In this document: piece after piece, positions 35,695 through 44,594 of the stretch
Numbering within the stretch: position 1 is the stretch's first letter
Layout: each line of letters starts with the position of its first letter
Assembly: GCA_963745775.1 (NCBI GenBank)
Contig: CAVUYY010000013.1
Coordinates: forward strand, 186,001 to 250,000
Direction: 5' to 3'
DNA: 64,000 nucleotides
From: Gaiellasilicea sp963745775
Lineage (GTDB): Bacteria; Actinomycetota; Thermoleophilia; Gaiellales; Gaiellaceae
The notes under the pieces: generated by a model
Database searches by the model: none
Seen by the model: the letters and a program-made list of their open reading frames with translations, nothing else
What the model was told of the DNA's origin: nothing
Made by a program: the position numbers and the translations under genes

Positions 35695-36237
35695 GTGCTC
35701 CCGCCGCTCGTCCAGCGAGCTCTCGCGCTCGCCGAGCGGAGCGGCTTCGAGAAGTCCTGCAGCGACGAGGCCGGCCGCTTGCTCCAGGTGCTCGCGGCCC
35801 AGCGCGGCCGCACGCGCGTCGGCGAGATCGGGACGGGCTGTGGGGTCGGCGCCGCCTGGATCCTCTCCGCGCTCCCGCCCGAGACGCCGTTCCTCACCGT
35901 CGAGCTCGACCCCGAGCGAGCTGTCGCCGCGGCAGAGCTGCTCGCCGACGACGAGCACGCCCGCGTCCTCCAGGGCGACTGGGCCGAGATCCTCCCGGCC
36001 GAAGCCCCGTTCGATCTGCTCTTCGCCGACGGCGGCGGCCAGGCGATGAAGACGAACCCGGCGGTTCTCGACCTGCTCGCGCCGGGCGGGACGCTCGTGC
36101 TGGACAACCTCACGCCCGGTCGCCCCGGCCCCGATCCGGTCCGCGAGCTCTGGCTCCGCCACCCACGCCTCGCCGCGATCGAGCTCCAGCTCTCTCCGCG
36201 CGAAGCGGCGATCGTCGGAGTTCTTCAAGCTTCCTAG
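35695..36237 (+). CDS. O-methyltransferase-like SAM-dependent methyltransferase
   Basis: A 180-residue Methyltransf_24/O-methyltransferase family protein. EIGTGCGVGAAWILSALPP is motif I, LTVELDPERAVAAAELL motif II, and FDLLFADGGGQ plus LVLDNLTPGRPG the catalytic strand. It is shorter than catechol O-methyltransferase relatives. Acceptor unknown. The FtsH-like gene starts 21 bp after its stop. Confidence 0.8.
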   Translation: MLPPLVQRALALAERSGFEKSCSDEAGRLLQVLAAQRGRTRVGEIGTGCGVGAAWILSALPPETPFLTVELDPERAVAAAELLADDEHARVLQGDWAEILPAEAPFDLLFADGGGQAMKTNPAVLDLLAPGGTLVLDNLTPGRPGPDPVRELWLRHPRLAAIELQLSPREAAIVGVLQAS

Positions 36238-36258
36238 GCGGCTGCCGATAGAGAACCG

Positions 36259-37765
36259 ATGCCGAATCTCGGGGAGATGCTCAACGCCCTCGGCTCCGCC
36301 GCGTTGACCTGGTTGCCGCTGATCTTCTTCGGGTTCCTGATCTACCTGATCTGGCGCTCGCTCCAGTACATGCCGCGCGTGAAGACGCAGGCGATCGTCT
36401 CCGACTCGAGCTCGTCCGTCACCTGGGCCGACGTGGCCGGCGTCCAGGAGGCGAAGGCAGAGCTGCAGGAGGTCGTCGACTTCCTCAAGTACCCGAAGCG
36501 CTTCCAGCGGCTCGGCGCGCGGGTGCCGAAGGGAATGCTCCTCTACGGGCCGCCCGGCACCGGCAAGACGCTGCTCGCGAAGGCCGTCGCGCACGAGTCC
36601 GGCGCGAAGTTCTACTCGCAGAGCGCCTCCGCCTTCGTCGAGATGTTCGCCGGCGTCGGCGCCTCGCGGATCCGCAAGCTCTTCCAGGAGGCGCGCAAGA
36701 ACGCGCCCGCGATCATCTTCATCGACGAGCTCGACGCAGTCGGAACCGCCCGCGTCGGGCAACGGCTTCAACCGCGAGCACGACCAGACGCTGAACCAGC
36801 TCCTCGTCGAGCTCGACGGCTTCGACGAGTCGGCCCAGGTCGTCGTGATGGGCGCCTCGAACCGGCTCCAGGACCTCGATCCGGCGCTGCGACGCCCGGG
36901 CCGCTTCGATCGCCAGGTGCTCGTCTCCCCGCCCGACCTCACCGGCCGCCAGGAGATCCTGGCAGTCCACACGCGGGGTAAGCCGCTCGCCGAAGGAGTC
37001 GATCTGAGCGTCGTCGCCCGCCAGACCGCCGGGCTCACGGGCGCCGAGCTCGCCAACATCTGCAACGAGGCCGCCATCTTCGCCGGCCGGCGCGAAGGGG
37101 AGACGATCGAGCTCGCAGACTTCGAGGGCGCGATGGAGCGGGTCGTCGCCGGCCTCCAGCAGCGCCGGGTCGTCTCGGACAAGGAGAAGCGGATCCTCGC
37201 CTTCCACGAGGCCGGCCACGTCCTGCTCGCGCACCTGATGGGTGACCTGCTCCCGATCCAGAAGGTGACGATCGTCGCGCGCGGCGACGCGCTCGGCTAC
37301 GCCTACTACCTGCCGACCGAGGATCGCTACCTGCACACCCGCGAGGAGCTGCTCGACGTGATGAAGATCGCGCTCGGTGGCCGCGCTGCCGAGCAGCTCG
37401 TCTTCGGTCGCGTCACGAACGGCGCCGCCTCCGATCTCGAGAAGGTGACGGAGATCGCGCGGGCGATGGTGTTCGACTACGGGATGTCGTCTCTCGCCTC
37501 GGCCCGGACGATGCGCGCCGACAACTACGCGCTCTCGGAGGAGACGAAGCGGATGCGCGACTCCGAGCAGGCTCGGCTCACCGACGAGGCCTACGAGGAG
37601 GCGCAGCGGCTGCTCTCCAAGCACCGTCGCACGCTCGACCGGATCGCCTCGGCGCTGCTCGAGAAGGAGACGCTCGACCGCCACGAGCTCCGCGAGCTCC
37701 TGCACGAGCTCGAGCCCGAGTCGCGCGCCTCCGAGACCATGGGCACCGTGAGGGTGCTTTCGTAG
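36259..37765 (+). CDS. FtsH-like AAA metalloprotease lacking the extracytoplasmic domain (frameshifted)
   Basis: A membrane AAA protease of about 501 residues. One N-terminal helix (LTWLPLIFFGFLIYLIW) leads straight into the ATPase (VTWADVAGVQEAKAELQE). Walker A is LYGPPGTGKTLLAKAVA, Walker B IIFIDELDAVG, the SRH RRPGRFDRQVLV, and the zinc site FHEAGHVLLAH. FtsH normally has two helices and a roughly 70-residue outer domain between them. Here only one helix is seen and the protein is about 100 residues short. One extra base near 36757 breaks the frame; removal gives TARSGNGFNREHDQTLNQ. ATG 36259. Confidence 0.85.
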
Positions 37766-37772
37766 GAGCAAC

Positions 37773-37778
37773 TAGGAT
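37773..37778 (+). promoter_or_regulatory. -10 box of epimerase gene (leaderless type)
   Basis: TAGGAT ends 7 nt before GTG 37786. Confidence 0.55.
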
Positions 37779-37785
37779 CGACCGG

Positions 37786-38190
37786 GTGCAGGCCCGCGGT
37801 ATCCACCATCTCGGCGTCGCGGTGCACGATCTCGACGAGGCCCTCAGCACGTACCTCGAGCTCTTCGGCGGCCGCCTCGAGCATCGCGCCACGGTTCCGG
37901 ATCAGGGCGTCGAAGCGGCGGCGGTGCTCGTCGGCTCCGGGCGGGTCGAGCTCGTCTCGCCGCTCGGCGACGACACCCCCGTCGGCCGCTTCCTCGCGAA
38001 GCGCGGCCCCGGAATGCACCACGTCGCCTACGAGGTCGCCGACGTGGAGGTCGCACTCGGGGAGCTCGAGGAGTCCGGCGCGCAGCTGATCGACCTGACG
38101 CCGCACGAGGGGCTCTTCGGGCTGCAGGTCGCATTCGTCCATCCCGACGCCGTCCACGGCGTCCTCACGGAGGTGGTTTCCCTTGGCTGA
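37786..38190 (+). CDS. mce: methylmalonyl-CoA epimerase
   Basis: VOC-fold epimerase of 134 residues, converting (S)- to (R)-methylmalonyl-CoA. GIHHLGVAVHDLDEALSTYLE carries the first metal His; GPGMHHVAYEVADVEVALGEL the second; GVLTEVVSL the ligand Glu. These are standard for Mce. It supports the propionyl-CoA pathway that a methylmalonate-semialdehyde dehydrogenase elsewhere in the window could feed. It is followed, overlapping by 8 bp, by a small protein gene. Confidence 0.87.
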   Translation: MQARGIHHLGVAVHDLDEALSTYLELFGGRLEHRATVPDQGVEAAAVLVGSGRVELVSPLGDDTPVGRFLAKRGPGMHHVAYEVADVEVALGELEESGAQLIDLTPHEGLFGLQVAFVHPDAVHGVLTEVVSLG

Positions 38191-38410
38191 TGCCGATTCC
38201 GTTCGACTCGAGCTCGCCTTCGACGGCGGCCAGATCATGGGTGCGGTCGTCACGGGCGCCGGCGCCGACGAGCTCGAGCGCGTGCTCGCGGCCGGAAACG
38301 ACGAGACGTACGTGCTCGACGCCAGCGACGGCCGTTACACGGTCGCGCTCCGTCGGATCGTCTGGGTCAAGCGCTACGCCCGCGAGTCGCGGGTCGGATT
38401 CGGGATCTAG
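38183..38410 (+). CDS. small protein of unknown function downstream of mce
   Basis: A 75-residue protein from TTG 38183, overlapping mce by 8 bp. It reads VRLELAFDGGQIMGAVVTGAGADELERVL then DGRYTVALRRIVWVKRYARESRVGFGI, which fits a small beta-rich domain. I do not recognise a family. Coupling to mce and 21-bp spacing to the sigma factor gene suggest one transcript. Confidence 0.55.
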   Translation: MADADSVRLELAFDGGQIMGAVVTGAGADELERVLAAGNDETYVLDASDGRYTVALRRIVWVKRYARESRVGFGI

Positions 38411-38431
38411 CTGGCCGGGGAGACGAGGCGC

Positions 38432-39013
38432 GTGGCGGAGACGGTGCAGAAGAGCCCTTCGGGCGCGGAGGTCCGCAAGCTCGTCGAGCGCGCACAGCTG
38501 GGCGAGCGGGCGGCGCTCGAGGAGCTGTACCTGATCCATTTCGATCGGATCTACAGCTACCTCCACATGACGGTCGGCAACCGCCACGACGCCGAGGACC
38601 TGACGACGCAGACGTTCCTCCGGATGCTCGAGTCGATCGGCAAGTTTCGCTTCCAGGCGGCGCCGTTCTCGGCCTGGCTCTTCCGGATCGCGCACAACCT
38701 CTCGATGGATCACTTCCGCGCCAACCGCCGCTGGCAGCCGGAGGAGGAGGTTCCGGAGCCGCGCGACTCGCAGGAGCGCTCCGCCGAGGACGAGGCGTTC
38801 CAGGTGATCGGCCGCCAGTCGATGCTCGACCTGATCGAGTCGCTCTCGATGGATCAGCAGCAGGTGCTGACCCTCAAGTTCGTCTTCAACTTCTCGAACG
38901 GCGAGGCGGCGACGATCCTCGACAAGACCGAGGGCGCGGTCAAGAGCCTCCAGCACCGGGCGCTCGGCTCGCTCCAGCGGCAGCTCGCAGCGGCGAACGC
39001 CGAAGAGAGCTAG
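38432..39013 (+). CDS. ECF-type sigma factor
   Basis: A 193-residue sigma-70-like factor. Region 2 is IYSYLHMTVGNRHDAEDLTTQTFLRMLE and FSAWLFRIAHNLSMDHFRANRR; region 4 is LSMDQQQVLTLKFVFNFSNGEAATIL then EGAVKSLQHRALGSL. No anti-sigma factor gene is next to it; a YchF-like GTPase starts at the base after its stop. It may control stress genes or itself; no matching promoter pair can be called by eye. GTG 38432. Confidence 0.87.
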   Translation: MAETVQKSPSGAEVRKLVERAQLGERAALEELYLIHFDRIYSYLHMTVGNRHDAEDLTTQTFLRMLESIGKFRFQAAPFSAWLFRIAHNLSMDHFRANRRWQPEEEVPEPRDSQERSAEDEAFQVIGRQSMLDLIESLSMDQQQVLTLKFVFNFSNGEAATILDKTEGAVKSLQHRALGSLQRQLAAANAEES

Positions 39014-39934
39014 ATGGCTCTCGAGGTTGGAATCGTCGGCCTGCCGGGGGCGGGGAAGACGACGCTTTTCACGGCGTTGACGAAGACCGGCGGGGCCGGG
39101 TTCGGCAAGGAGAACGTCGGGATGGCGACGATCGCCGACGAGCGGCTCGGGCAGCTGGCCGCGCTCGTGGGCGCACGAAAGGTGACGCCGGCGACGATTC
39201 GCGTCGTCGACGTGCCCGGGACCGGGCCGGCGCTCCTCGGCGGCTTGCGCCAGGTGGATGCCGTCCTGGCGGTCGCCGACGGTTTCACGCCCGGCGGCGA
39301 TCCGGCGGCCGACCTCGAGACGCTCCAGCTCGAGCTGCTCGTCGCCGATCGCGACCACGTCGAGCGCCGGCTCGAGCGCGTCGAGAAGCAGGCGAAGTCC
39401 GGGGACGCGGCGCTGCGCAAGGAGCTCGAGGTGCTGACGGCGCTGCTCGCTCACCTCGACGCCGGTCACACGCTCCAGGACTTCGAGGGCGAGCTGCCCG
39501 GCGAGCTCGAGCCGCTGACGACGAAGCCGCTGATCTCGATCGTCAACGGGCCGGGCGGGATCGACCTCCAGCTCGAGGCGGAGCTCGCGGAGCTACCCGA
39601 GGAGGAGGCCGCCGCCTATCGGGAGGGGCCGTCGGCGCTCGCCGAGATCGTGCGCCGGCTCTCCGAGGCGCTCGGTCTGATCACGTTCTTCACCGCGGGC
39701 GAGAAGGAGACGAGGGCCTGGACGCTGCGGCGTGGTGAGTCGGCGCTCGACGCTGCGGCGACGATCCACTCCGACATCGCTCGCGGGTTCATCCGGGCCG
39801 AGACGATCACGGCGGGCGACCTGCTCGAGGCCGGCTCGCACGCCGAGGCGGCGCGGCGCGGGACGCAGCGGCTCGAAGGCAAGTCGTACGAGGTGCAGGA
39901 CGGCGACGTCCTGAACATCCGCTTCAACGTCTAA
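39014..39934 (+). CDS. YchF-like Obg-family GTPase, short form
   Basis: A 306-residue P-loop protein related to YchF/Ola1. G1 is GIVGLPGAGKTTLFTALT; RVVDVPGTGPALLGGLRQVDAVLAV corresponds to G3 through the switch. The C-terminus (ALGLITFFTAGEKETRAWTLRRG; YEVQDGDVLNIRFNV) is the TGS-like DUF933 domain. True YchF has about 360 residues and the segment GLVxGAxxGxGLGNxFL, which is collapsed here. It is a compact paralogue, probably ATP- or GTP-binding and ribosome-associated. The gene is intact and coupled to the sigma factor. Confidence 0.8.
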   Translation: MALEVGIVGLPGAGKTTLFTALTKTGGAGFGKENVGMATIADERLGQLAALVGARKVTPATIRVVDVPGTGPALLGGLRQVDAVLAVADGFTPGGDPAADLETLQLELLVADRDHVERRLERVEKQAKSGDAALRKELEVLTALLAHLDAGHTLQDFEGELPGELEPLTTKPLISIVNGPGGIDLQLEAELAELPEEEAAAYREGPSALAEIVRRLSEALGLITFFTAGEKETRAWTLRRGESALDAAATIHSDIARGFIRAETITAGDLLEAGSHAEAARRGTQRLEGKSYEVQDGDVLNIRFNV

Positions 39935-40764
39935 CCGGCCGCGAGGAGCGCGGCTCCGCCGAGCACGGCCGCTGCGCCGGCGAGCTGGATGCGGCCGAGG
40001 CGCTCGTGCAGGAGCAGCGCCGCGAGCGCGACCGTCACGGCCGGATAGAGCGACGTCAGCACCGAGACCACGCTCACGAGCCCACGGGTCGACGCGAGCG
40101 CGAAGAGGACGTTGGCGCCGACGTCGCAGACGCCGACGGCGAGAACCGCGATGAGCACCCGGCGGGACATCGCGAGCGAGACGCCCACGGCGAGCGTCGC
40201 CACGAGCGCCACGGTCGACGACGTCAGCCGCGCCACGAGGACGGCCCAGGAGGGGCTGTCGTCTGCGGCGATGTCCAGGAAGACGAAGTAGAAGCCGAAG
40301 CCCAGCGCGGCGACGAGCGCGAGCCCCACCCCGGACGCTACGCGCGCTCCGACCTCGCCCTCCGGACGCGAGACGAGCGCGAGCCCGAGCAGCGCAACGA
40401 GCGCTCCCACGACCTGGAGCGACGACGGCCGTTCGCCGCGCACGATCCCGACGGTGAACGGGATCGCCGCCGCGACCGCCGAGATCGGCGCGACGACCCC
40501 CATCGCTCCGATCGCCATCCCACGGTAGAGCCCGCCGAGGCCGAGCAGGCCGCAGAGACCGGCGGCCACCGCGGCCAGCGCCGCACGCGAGCCGAGGAAC
40601 GGCTCACCTGCGACGAGCACCCACACCGCGACGGCCGCTGCCCCAACGGCCTGCGAGAGGAGGAGGACGGCGAGGACGTGGGCGCGGCGGGAGGTCAGAC
40701 CGCCCAGGAAGTCGCCGACGCCGTAGGAGACGGCCGCGCCGAGCGCGAGGAGGATCGCGGCCAC
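39931..40764 (-). CDS. EamA/DMT-family membrane transporter
   Basis: A 277-residue protein with ten predicted hydrophobic helices arranged as two EamA repeats. The first repeat is MAAILLALGAAVSYGVGDF to GALVALLGLALVSRP. The second is VASGVGLALVAALGFGFYF to LAGAAAVLGGAALLAAG. It is typical of drug/metabolite exporters. No substrate can be assigned. GTG 40764; it follows the HD nuclease gene by 9 bp on the same strand and overlaps the convergent GTPase gene by 4 bp. Confidence 0.85.
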   Translation of the reverse strand: MAAILLALGAAVSYGVGDFLGGLTSRRAHVLAVLLLSQAVGAAAVAVWVLVAGEPFLGSRAALAAVAAGLCGLLGLGGLYRGMAIGAMGVVAPISAVAAAIPFTVGIVRGERPSSLQVVGALVALLGLALVSRPEGEVGARVASGVGLALVAALGFGFYFVFLDIAADDSPSWAVLVARLTSSTVALVATLAVGVSLAMSRRVLIAVLAVGVCDVGANVLFALASTRGLVSVVSVLTSLYPAVTVALAALLLHERLGRIQLAGAAAVLGGAALLAAG

Positions 40765-40773
40765 GCCGGAGGC

Positions 40774-41605
40774 TCAGTCGGTGCCGACGGGCCGCGTCGC
40801 GGCGACGGCATCAAGCTGGTTCGCGTGGTAGAGCACGGACGCCTCGGCTGTGCGGGCGGCGCCTCGGTCGTGGTGGCAGGCAACCGCATGCAGTAGCTCC
40901 GCGCGCACCGCGGCATCGAGCCCGTCAGCGCGTTCCTCGATCAGCCGAAGGCCGAGGTGGACGTGGCCAAGCAGGCGCCCCTCCTCGGTCGGCCGGAACG
41001 CCGGCGCCCGACCCAGCTCGCGAGCTCGTCCGACGTCGTGGAGCAGGGCGGCCGCAAGAAGCAGATCTGCGCGCAGGCGGGGGTGGAGCTGAGCGGTTTC
41101 TCGGGCTAGCGTCGCGACCCCGACCGTGTGCTCGAGCAGGCCGCCCGCGTAGGAATGGTGCGTCTCGGCCGCCGGGAGCGTGCGGAGCGCGGTTCGGAGC
41201 TGCGAGTCGTCGGTGAAGCGACGCACGACCGCCACCAGCCCCGCGTGCGAGATCTCCGCCGCGAGGAACTCGAGGAACCCATCGAGCTCGTCGGCATCGC
41301 GGCGCAGCCTGGGCGTCAGCTCGCCGGGATCCGCGTCGGCCGCCTCGACCGAACGGACGTCCAGCTGCAGCCGTTCCCCGAACTTCGAGACGCGGCCGAG
41401 CACGCGCACGGCATCGCCCTCGGCGAAGCGACCGTCGAGCAGCTCGACGTCGTTCCAGATCCGGGCCTCGATCCGCCCCGTCGGGTCGACGAGCTCGAGC
41501 GAGAGGTACGCCGCGCCCTTCTTCGTCCGCAGCCGCTGCTTGCGCGCGACGGCGTAGACGCCCTCGACCACCCTGATCCTCGGCAAGCTCGTTGATGCTG
41601 CTCAC
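40774..41605 (-). CDS. OB-fold/HD-domain 3'-5' exonuclease (YhaM-like, frameshifted)
   Basis: A protein of about 276 residues. The first half is an OB nucleic-acid-binding fold (GAAYLSLELVDPTGRIEARIW; RVLGRVSKFGERLQL). An HD domain follows (HSYAGGLLEHTVGVATLA; LLAAALLHDVGRARELG; HAVACHHDRG), matching the YhaM exoribonuclease layout. GTG 41605 gives MSSINELAE; one extra base near 41578 must be removed to join IRVVEGVYAVARKQ. A leaderless -10 supports this start. Related actinobacterial proteins act on RNA or single-stranded DNA. Confidence 0.8.
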
Positions 41606-41611
41606 GAGCTG

Positions 41612-41617
41612 AGTCTA
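41612..41617 (-). promoter_or_regulatory. -10 box of HD nuclease gene (leaderless type)
   Basis: Minus-strand TAGACT ends 6 nt before GTG 41605. It stands back to back with the -10 of the DUF1015 gene. Confidence 0.5.
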
Positions 41618-41626
41618 GGAGGTAGA

Positions 41627-41632
41627 TAGGCT
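41627..41632 (+). promoter_or_regulatory. -10 box of DUF1015 gene (leaderless type)
   Basis: TAGGCT ends 7 nt before ATG 41640. The two divergent genes are only 34 bp apart, so their polymerases must compete. Confidence 0.5.
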
Positions 41633-41639
41633 CGCGCCG

Positions 41640-42714
41640 ATGGCGGTCGTCAAGCCCTTCCGCGCCCTGCGCTACGACGAGGCGAAGGCGGGCCCGCTCG
41701 AGATCGCTCGTGGCGCCGCCCTACGACGTGATCTCCGCCGAGGAGCGCGCGGAGTACCTCCAGGACCCGCACAACGTCGTCCACCTGACGTTGCCGGACT
41801 CCGAGCAGGAGGCGGCGCAGACACTCGAGCGCTGGCGAGCCGAGGGCGTGCTCGTCGAGGAGCCGCCTGCGGTCTGGCTGCTCGTCCAGGACTACGTCGG
41901 TCCCGACGGGGTCGAACGGCGCCGGAGTGGAATCGTGGCTTCGCTGAAGGTCGAGCCGTACGAGAACGGCACGGTTCTGCCGCACGAGCGCACTCATGCC
42001 GGCCCGAAGGAAGGGCGGCTCCGGCTCCTGCGCGCGACCGGCGTCCAGCTCGAGCCGATCTTCCTCCTCTACGACGGGCCGCCGCCGGTCGAAGCGCCGG
42101 AGCGGCGACCCGATATTGCCGTGGAAGGCGCGAGCCTCTGGCGGCTCGACGATCCCGCGGTCGTGCGCGCGTTCGACGACAAGCAGCTCCTGATCGCGGA
42201 CGGCCACCATCGCTACGAGACCGCGCTCGCCTACCACGAGGAGGAGGGGACGCCTGCGAGCGCGCAGATGCTCGTCGTGCTCGTCTCGACCGAGGATCCC
42301 GGGCTCGAGATCTTTCCGACGCACCGCGTCTTCGCCGGTCCCAAGCGGCTGGAGGGCGAGCGCGAGCCGGTGGCCGATCCCGAGGTCGCGCTGGATGGAA
42401 TTCGTGTTGGAGCAACACAAAGCCCGACGGTCGTCGAGGTGACCCGCGACGGCGCTGCGATCGTCCGGGGCGAGGACGGCCTACTGGACGTCCAGCTCGT
42501 CGACACGCTCGGGCACGACGGGATCGCCTACACGCCCGATGCGGCCGAGGCGCTGCGGCGCGTGCGCGAGGGCGAGGCGGGGGCCGCGTACCTGATGCGA
42601 CCGACGCGGATCGAGGACGTCTTCGCCTACGCGCGGCGCGGCGAGGTGCTGCCTCAGAAGACCACGTATTTCTTCCCCAAGCTCGTCACCGGGCTCCTCT
42701 TCCAGCCTCTATGA
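41640..42714 (+). CDS. DUF1015 family protein (frameshifted)
   Basis: A protein of about 357 residues with the DUF1015 hallmarks VVAPPYDVISAEER and LLIADGHHRYETALAYHEE. The frame breaks at 41708: deleting one base turns IARGAALRRD into the conserved IVVAPPYDVI. Function is unproven; the family clusters with serine and PLP metabolism in other genomes and has been proposed as a serine-kinase-like (SbnI/SerK) relative, so the DGHHR motif may bind phosphate. It is coupled by ATGA to the inositol-phosphatase-like gene. Confidence 0.82.
42402..42420. repeat. interrupted palindrome inside DUF1015 coding sequence
   Basis: CGTGTTG-GAG-CAACACA matches the perfect palindrome at 47565-47587 in its core GTGTTG-N3-CAACAC. 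It is intragenic and AT-richer than its surroundings. Confidence 0.4.
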
Positions 42715-43513
42715 GCCCCTGGCTCGAGGCCTGTCGCGCGTCCGTCGCCGACATCCGCGGCGTGCTCGCCGACCTCCCGACGCGCGCCGAGCGGGAGCCC
42801 GTCGCGAAAGTGGGCGAGGGCGGGGACGACACGACCGCGATCGACGCAGCTGCGGAAGCAGTGGTGATCGCGCGGTTGGCGCAGGTCGAAGAGGGCTTCA
42901 CGCTCGTCTCCGAGGAGCTCGGCGAGGCGAGCTACGGCTCGGGTGGCCCGTGGCGCGTCGTCGTCGATCCGATCGACGGCTCACTCAACGCCAAGCGCGA
43001 CATCCCGTTCTTCTCGCTGTCGATCGCCGTCGCCGACGGGGCCGACGATGGGCGACGTCTGCTTCGGCTACGTCTACGACTTCGGCTCGGGCGAGGAGTG
43101 GACGGCGACGCGCGGCGGCGGCGCGCAGCTGAACGGGCGCGCGCTTGGCGCGGTCCGCCCGAAGGACGAGATCGAGATCCTCTCCTTCGAGGCGACGACG
43201 ACCGCCGAGGTCGCCGACAAGGCCGCGGCCGTCGCCGGTCTCGCGTATCGCCTGCAGGATCATGGGCTCGCTGGCGATCTCGCTCTGCCATCTCGCCGCC
43301 GGCCGAGTCGACGGCGTCTGCTCGCTGAAGCCTGCCCGCTCGGTCGACATCGCCGCGGGGCAGCTCCTCGTGCGGGAAGCCGGGCTCGCGATCGACCTCT
43401 TCGAGGCACCCCCGTTCGAGGCGGCGCCGCTCGACCTGATCGGGCGCTCCCGCGTCGTCGCGGCCGGAACGCCCGAGTTGTGCGCGGAGCTCGCTCGCGC
43501 CCTGACGAGCTAG
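42711..43513 (+). CDS. inositol monophosphatase family protein (frameshifted)
   Basis: A Mg-dependent phosphatase fold of about 266 residues. The metal site VVVDPIDGSLNAKRDIPFFSLS, FTLVSEELGE, and RIMGSLAISLCHLAAGRVDGV are in the family order. Extra bases near 43047 and 43253 break the frame; deletion restores VADGPTMGDVCFGYVYD and AYRLRIMGSLA. Substrates of such proteins include inositol phosphate, fructose bisphosphate and PAP, and cannot be separated here. It lies between DUF1015 and Mrp. Confidence 0.82.
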
Positions 43514-43516
43514 GGC

Positions 43517-43522
43517 TACCCT
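43517..43522 (+). promoter_or_regulatory. -10 box of mrp (leaderless type)
   Basis: TACCCT ends 6 nt before ATG 43529. Confidence 0.5.
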
Positions 43523-43528
43523 CTGAGC

Positions 43529-44594
43529 ATGGCGATCGACCGCGACGAGATCCTCCGCGCGCTCGAGCGGGTCATCGACCCGGAGCTGCAGAAGCCCGTC
43601 ACCGAGCTCGAGATGGTGCGCGAGATCGAGATCGACGGCCCGGACGTCCGGGTGACGATCGCGCTGACCGTGGCCGGCTGTCCGCTCCGCAACTCGTTCC
43701 AGGAGCAGGTCGCCGAGCACGTCGGCACGCTCCCCGGCGTCCGCCGCGTCGAGCTCCGCTTCGACGTGATGAGCCCCGAGGAGAAGGCCGCGCTCTCGAC
43801 TCGGCTTCGCGGCGGCCGGCCCGAGAAGTCGATCTCGCTCGACCCGCGAACCCGGGTGATCGCGGTCGCGAGCGGCAAGGGCGGGGTCGGCAAGTCCTCG
43901 CTCACCGTCAACCTCGCCGCCGCGCTCGACGCGCAGGGGAAGAGCGTCGGCCTGATCGACGCGGACATCTACGGCCACTCGATCCCGCACCTGCTCGGGA
44001 TCAACCAGCGGCCGATCGTCGTCGACAAGATGATCGTGCCGCCCGTGCGCGGCCGGCTCAAGTTCATCTCGATCGGCAACTTCCTCGACGAGAACGGCCC
44101 GGTGATGTGGCGCGGCCCGATGCTCCACCGCGCGCTCGAGCAGTTCCTCTCGGACGTGCACTGGGGCGAGCTCGACGTGCTCGTGATCGACATGCCGCCC
44201 GGCACCGGCGACATGGCGATCTCGCTCGGCCAGCTCCTGCCGCGGGCCGAGGTGCTGCTCGTGACGACGCCGCAGCCGCTCGCCCAGGAGGTCGCCTCGC
44301 GCGCCGCCGTGATGGCGCAGCGCACCGGCCAGCGGCTCGTCGGCGTCGTCGAGAACATGACTGGGGAGGCCTTCGGCGCCGGCGGCGGTGAGCTCCTCGC
44401 ACGCCAGCTCGAGATCCCGTTCCTCGGCTCGGTGCCTATGGATGTCCAGCTGCGCGAGGCGGGCGACCGTGGCGAGCCCGTGGTCGAGTCGCGGCCCGGT
44501 TCGGCTTCGGCTCAGGCGATCATCGGCGATCGCGGAGCTCGTGGCGACCCCGCGGCCCGGCGCGATCCAGAAGCCGCTGACGCTGCTCGCATGA
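43529..44594 (+). CDS. mrp: Mrp/NBP35 iron-sulfur cluster carrier ATPase (frameshifted near end)
   Basis: About 355 residues. An N-terminal MIP18-like domain (LERVIDPELQKPVTELEM; VAGCPLRNSF) is followed by a deviant Walker A VASGKGGVGKSSLTVNLA and IDMPPGTGDMAISLGQ. The C-terminal CxxC pair of E. coli Mrp is absent (VVENMTGEAFGAGGGE), as in other actinobacterial forms. One extra base near 44525 runs this frame into the next gene; without it the end is IIAIAELVATPRPGAIQKP with TGA 44592-44594, overlapping the next ATG. It probably moves Fe-S clusters. Confidence 0.88.

Noticed and set aside
42402..42420. The intragenic palindrome as a terminator
   Set aside because: It lies within conserved DUF1015 codons with no T tract; I kept it only as a repeat related to 47565-47587.
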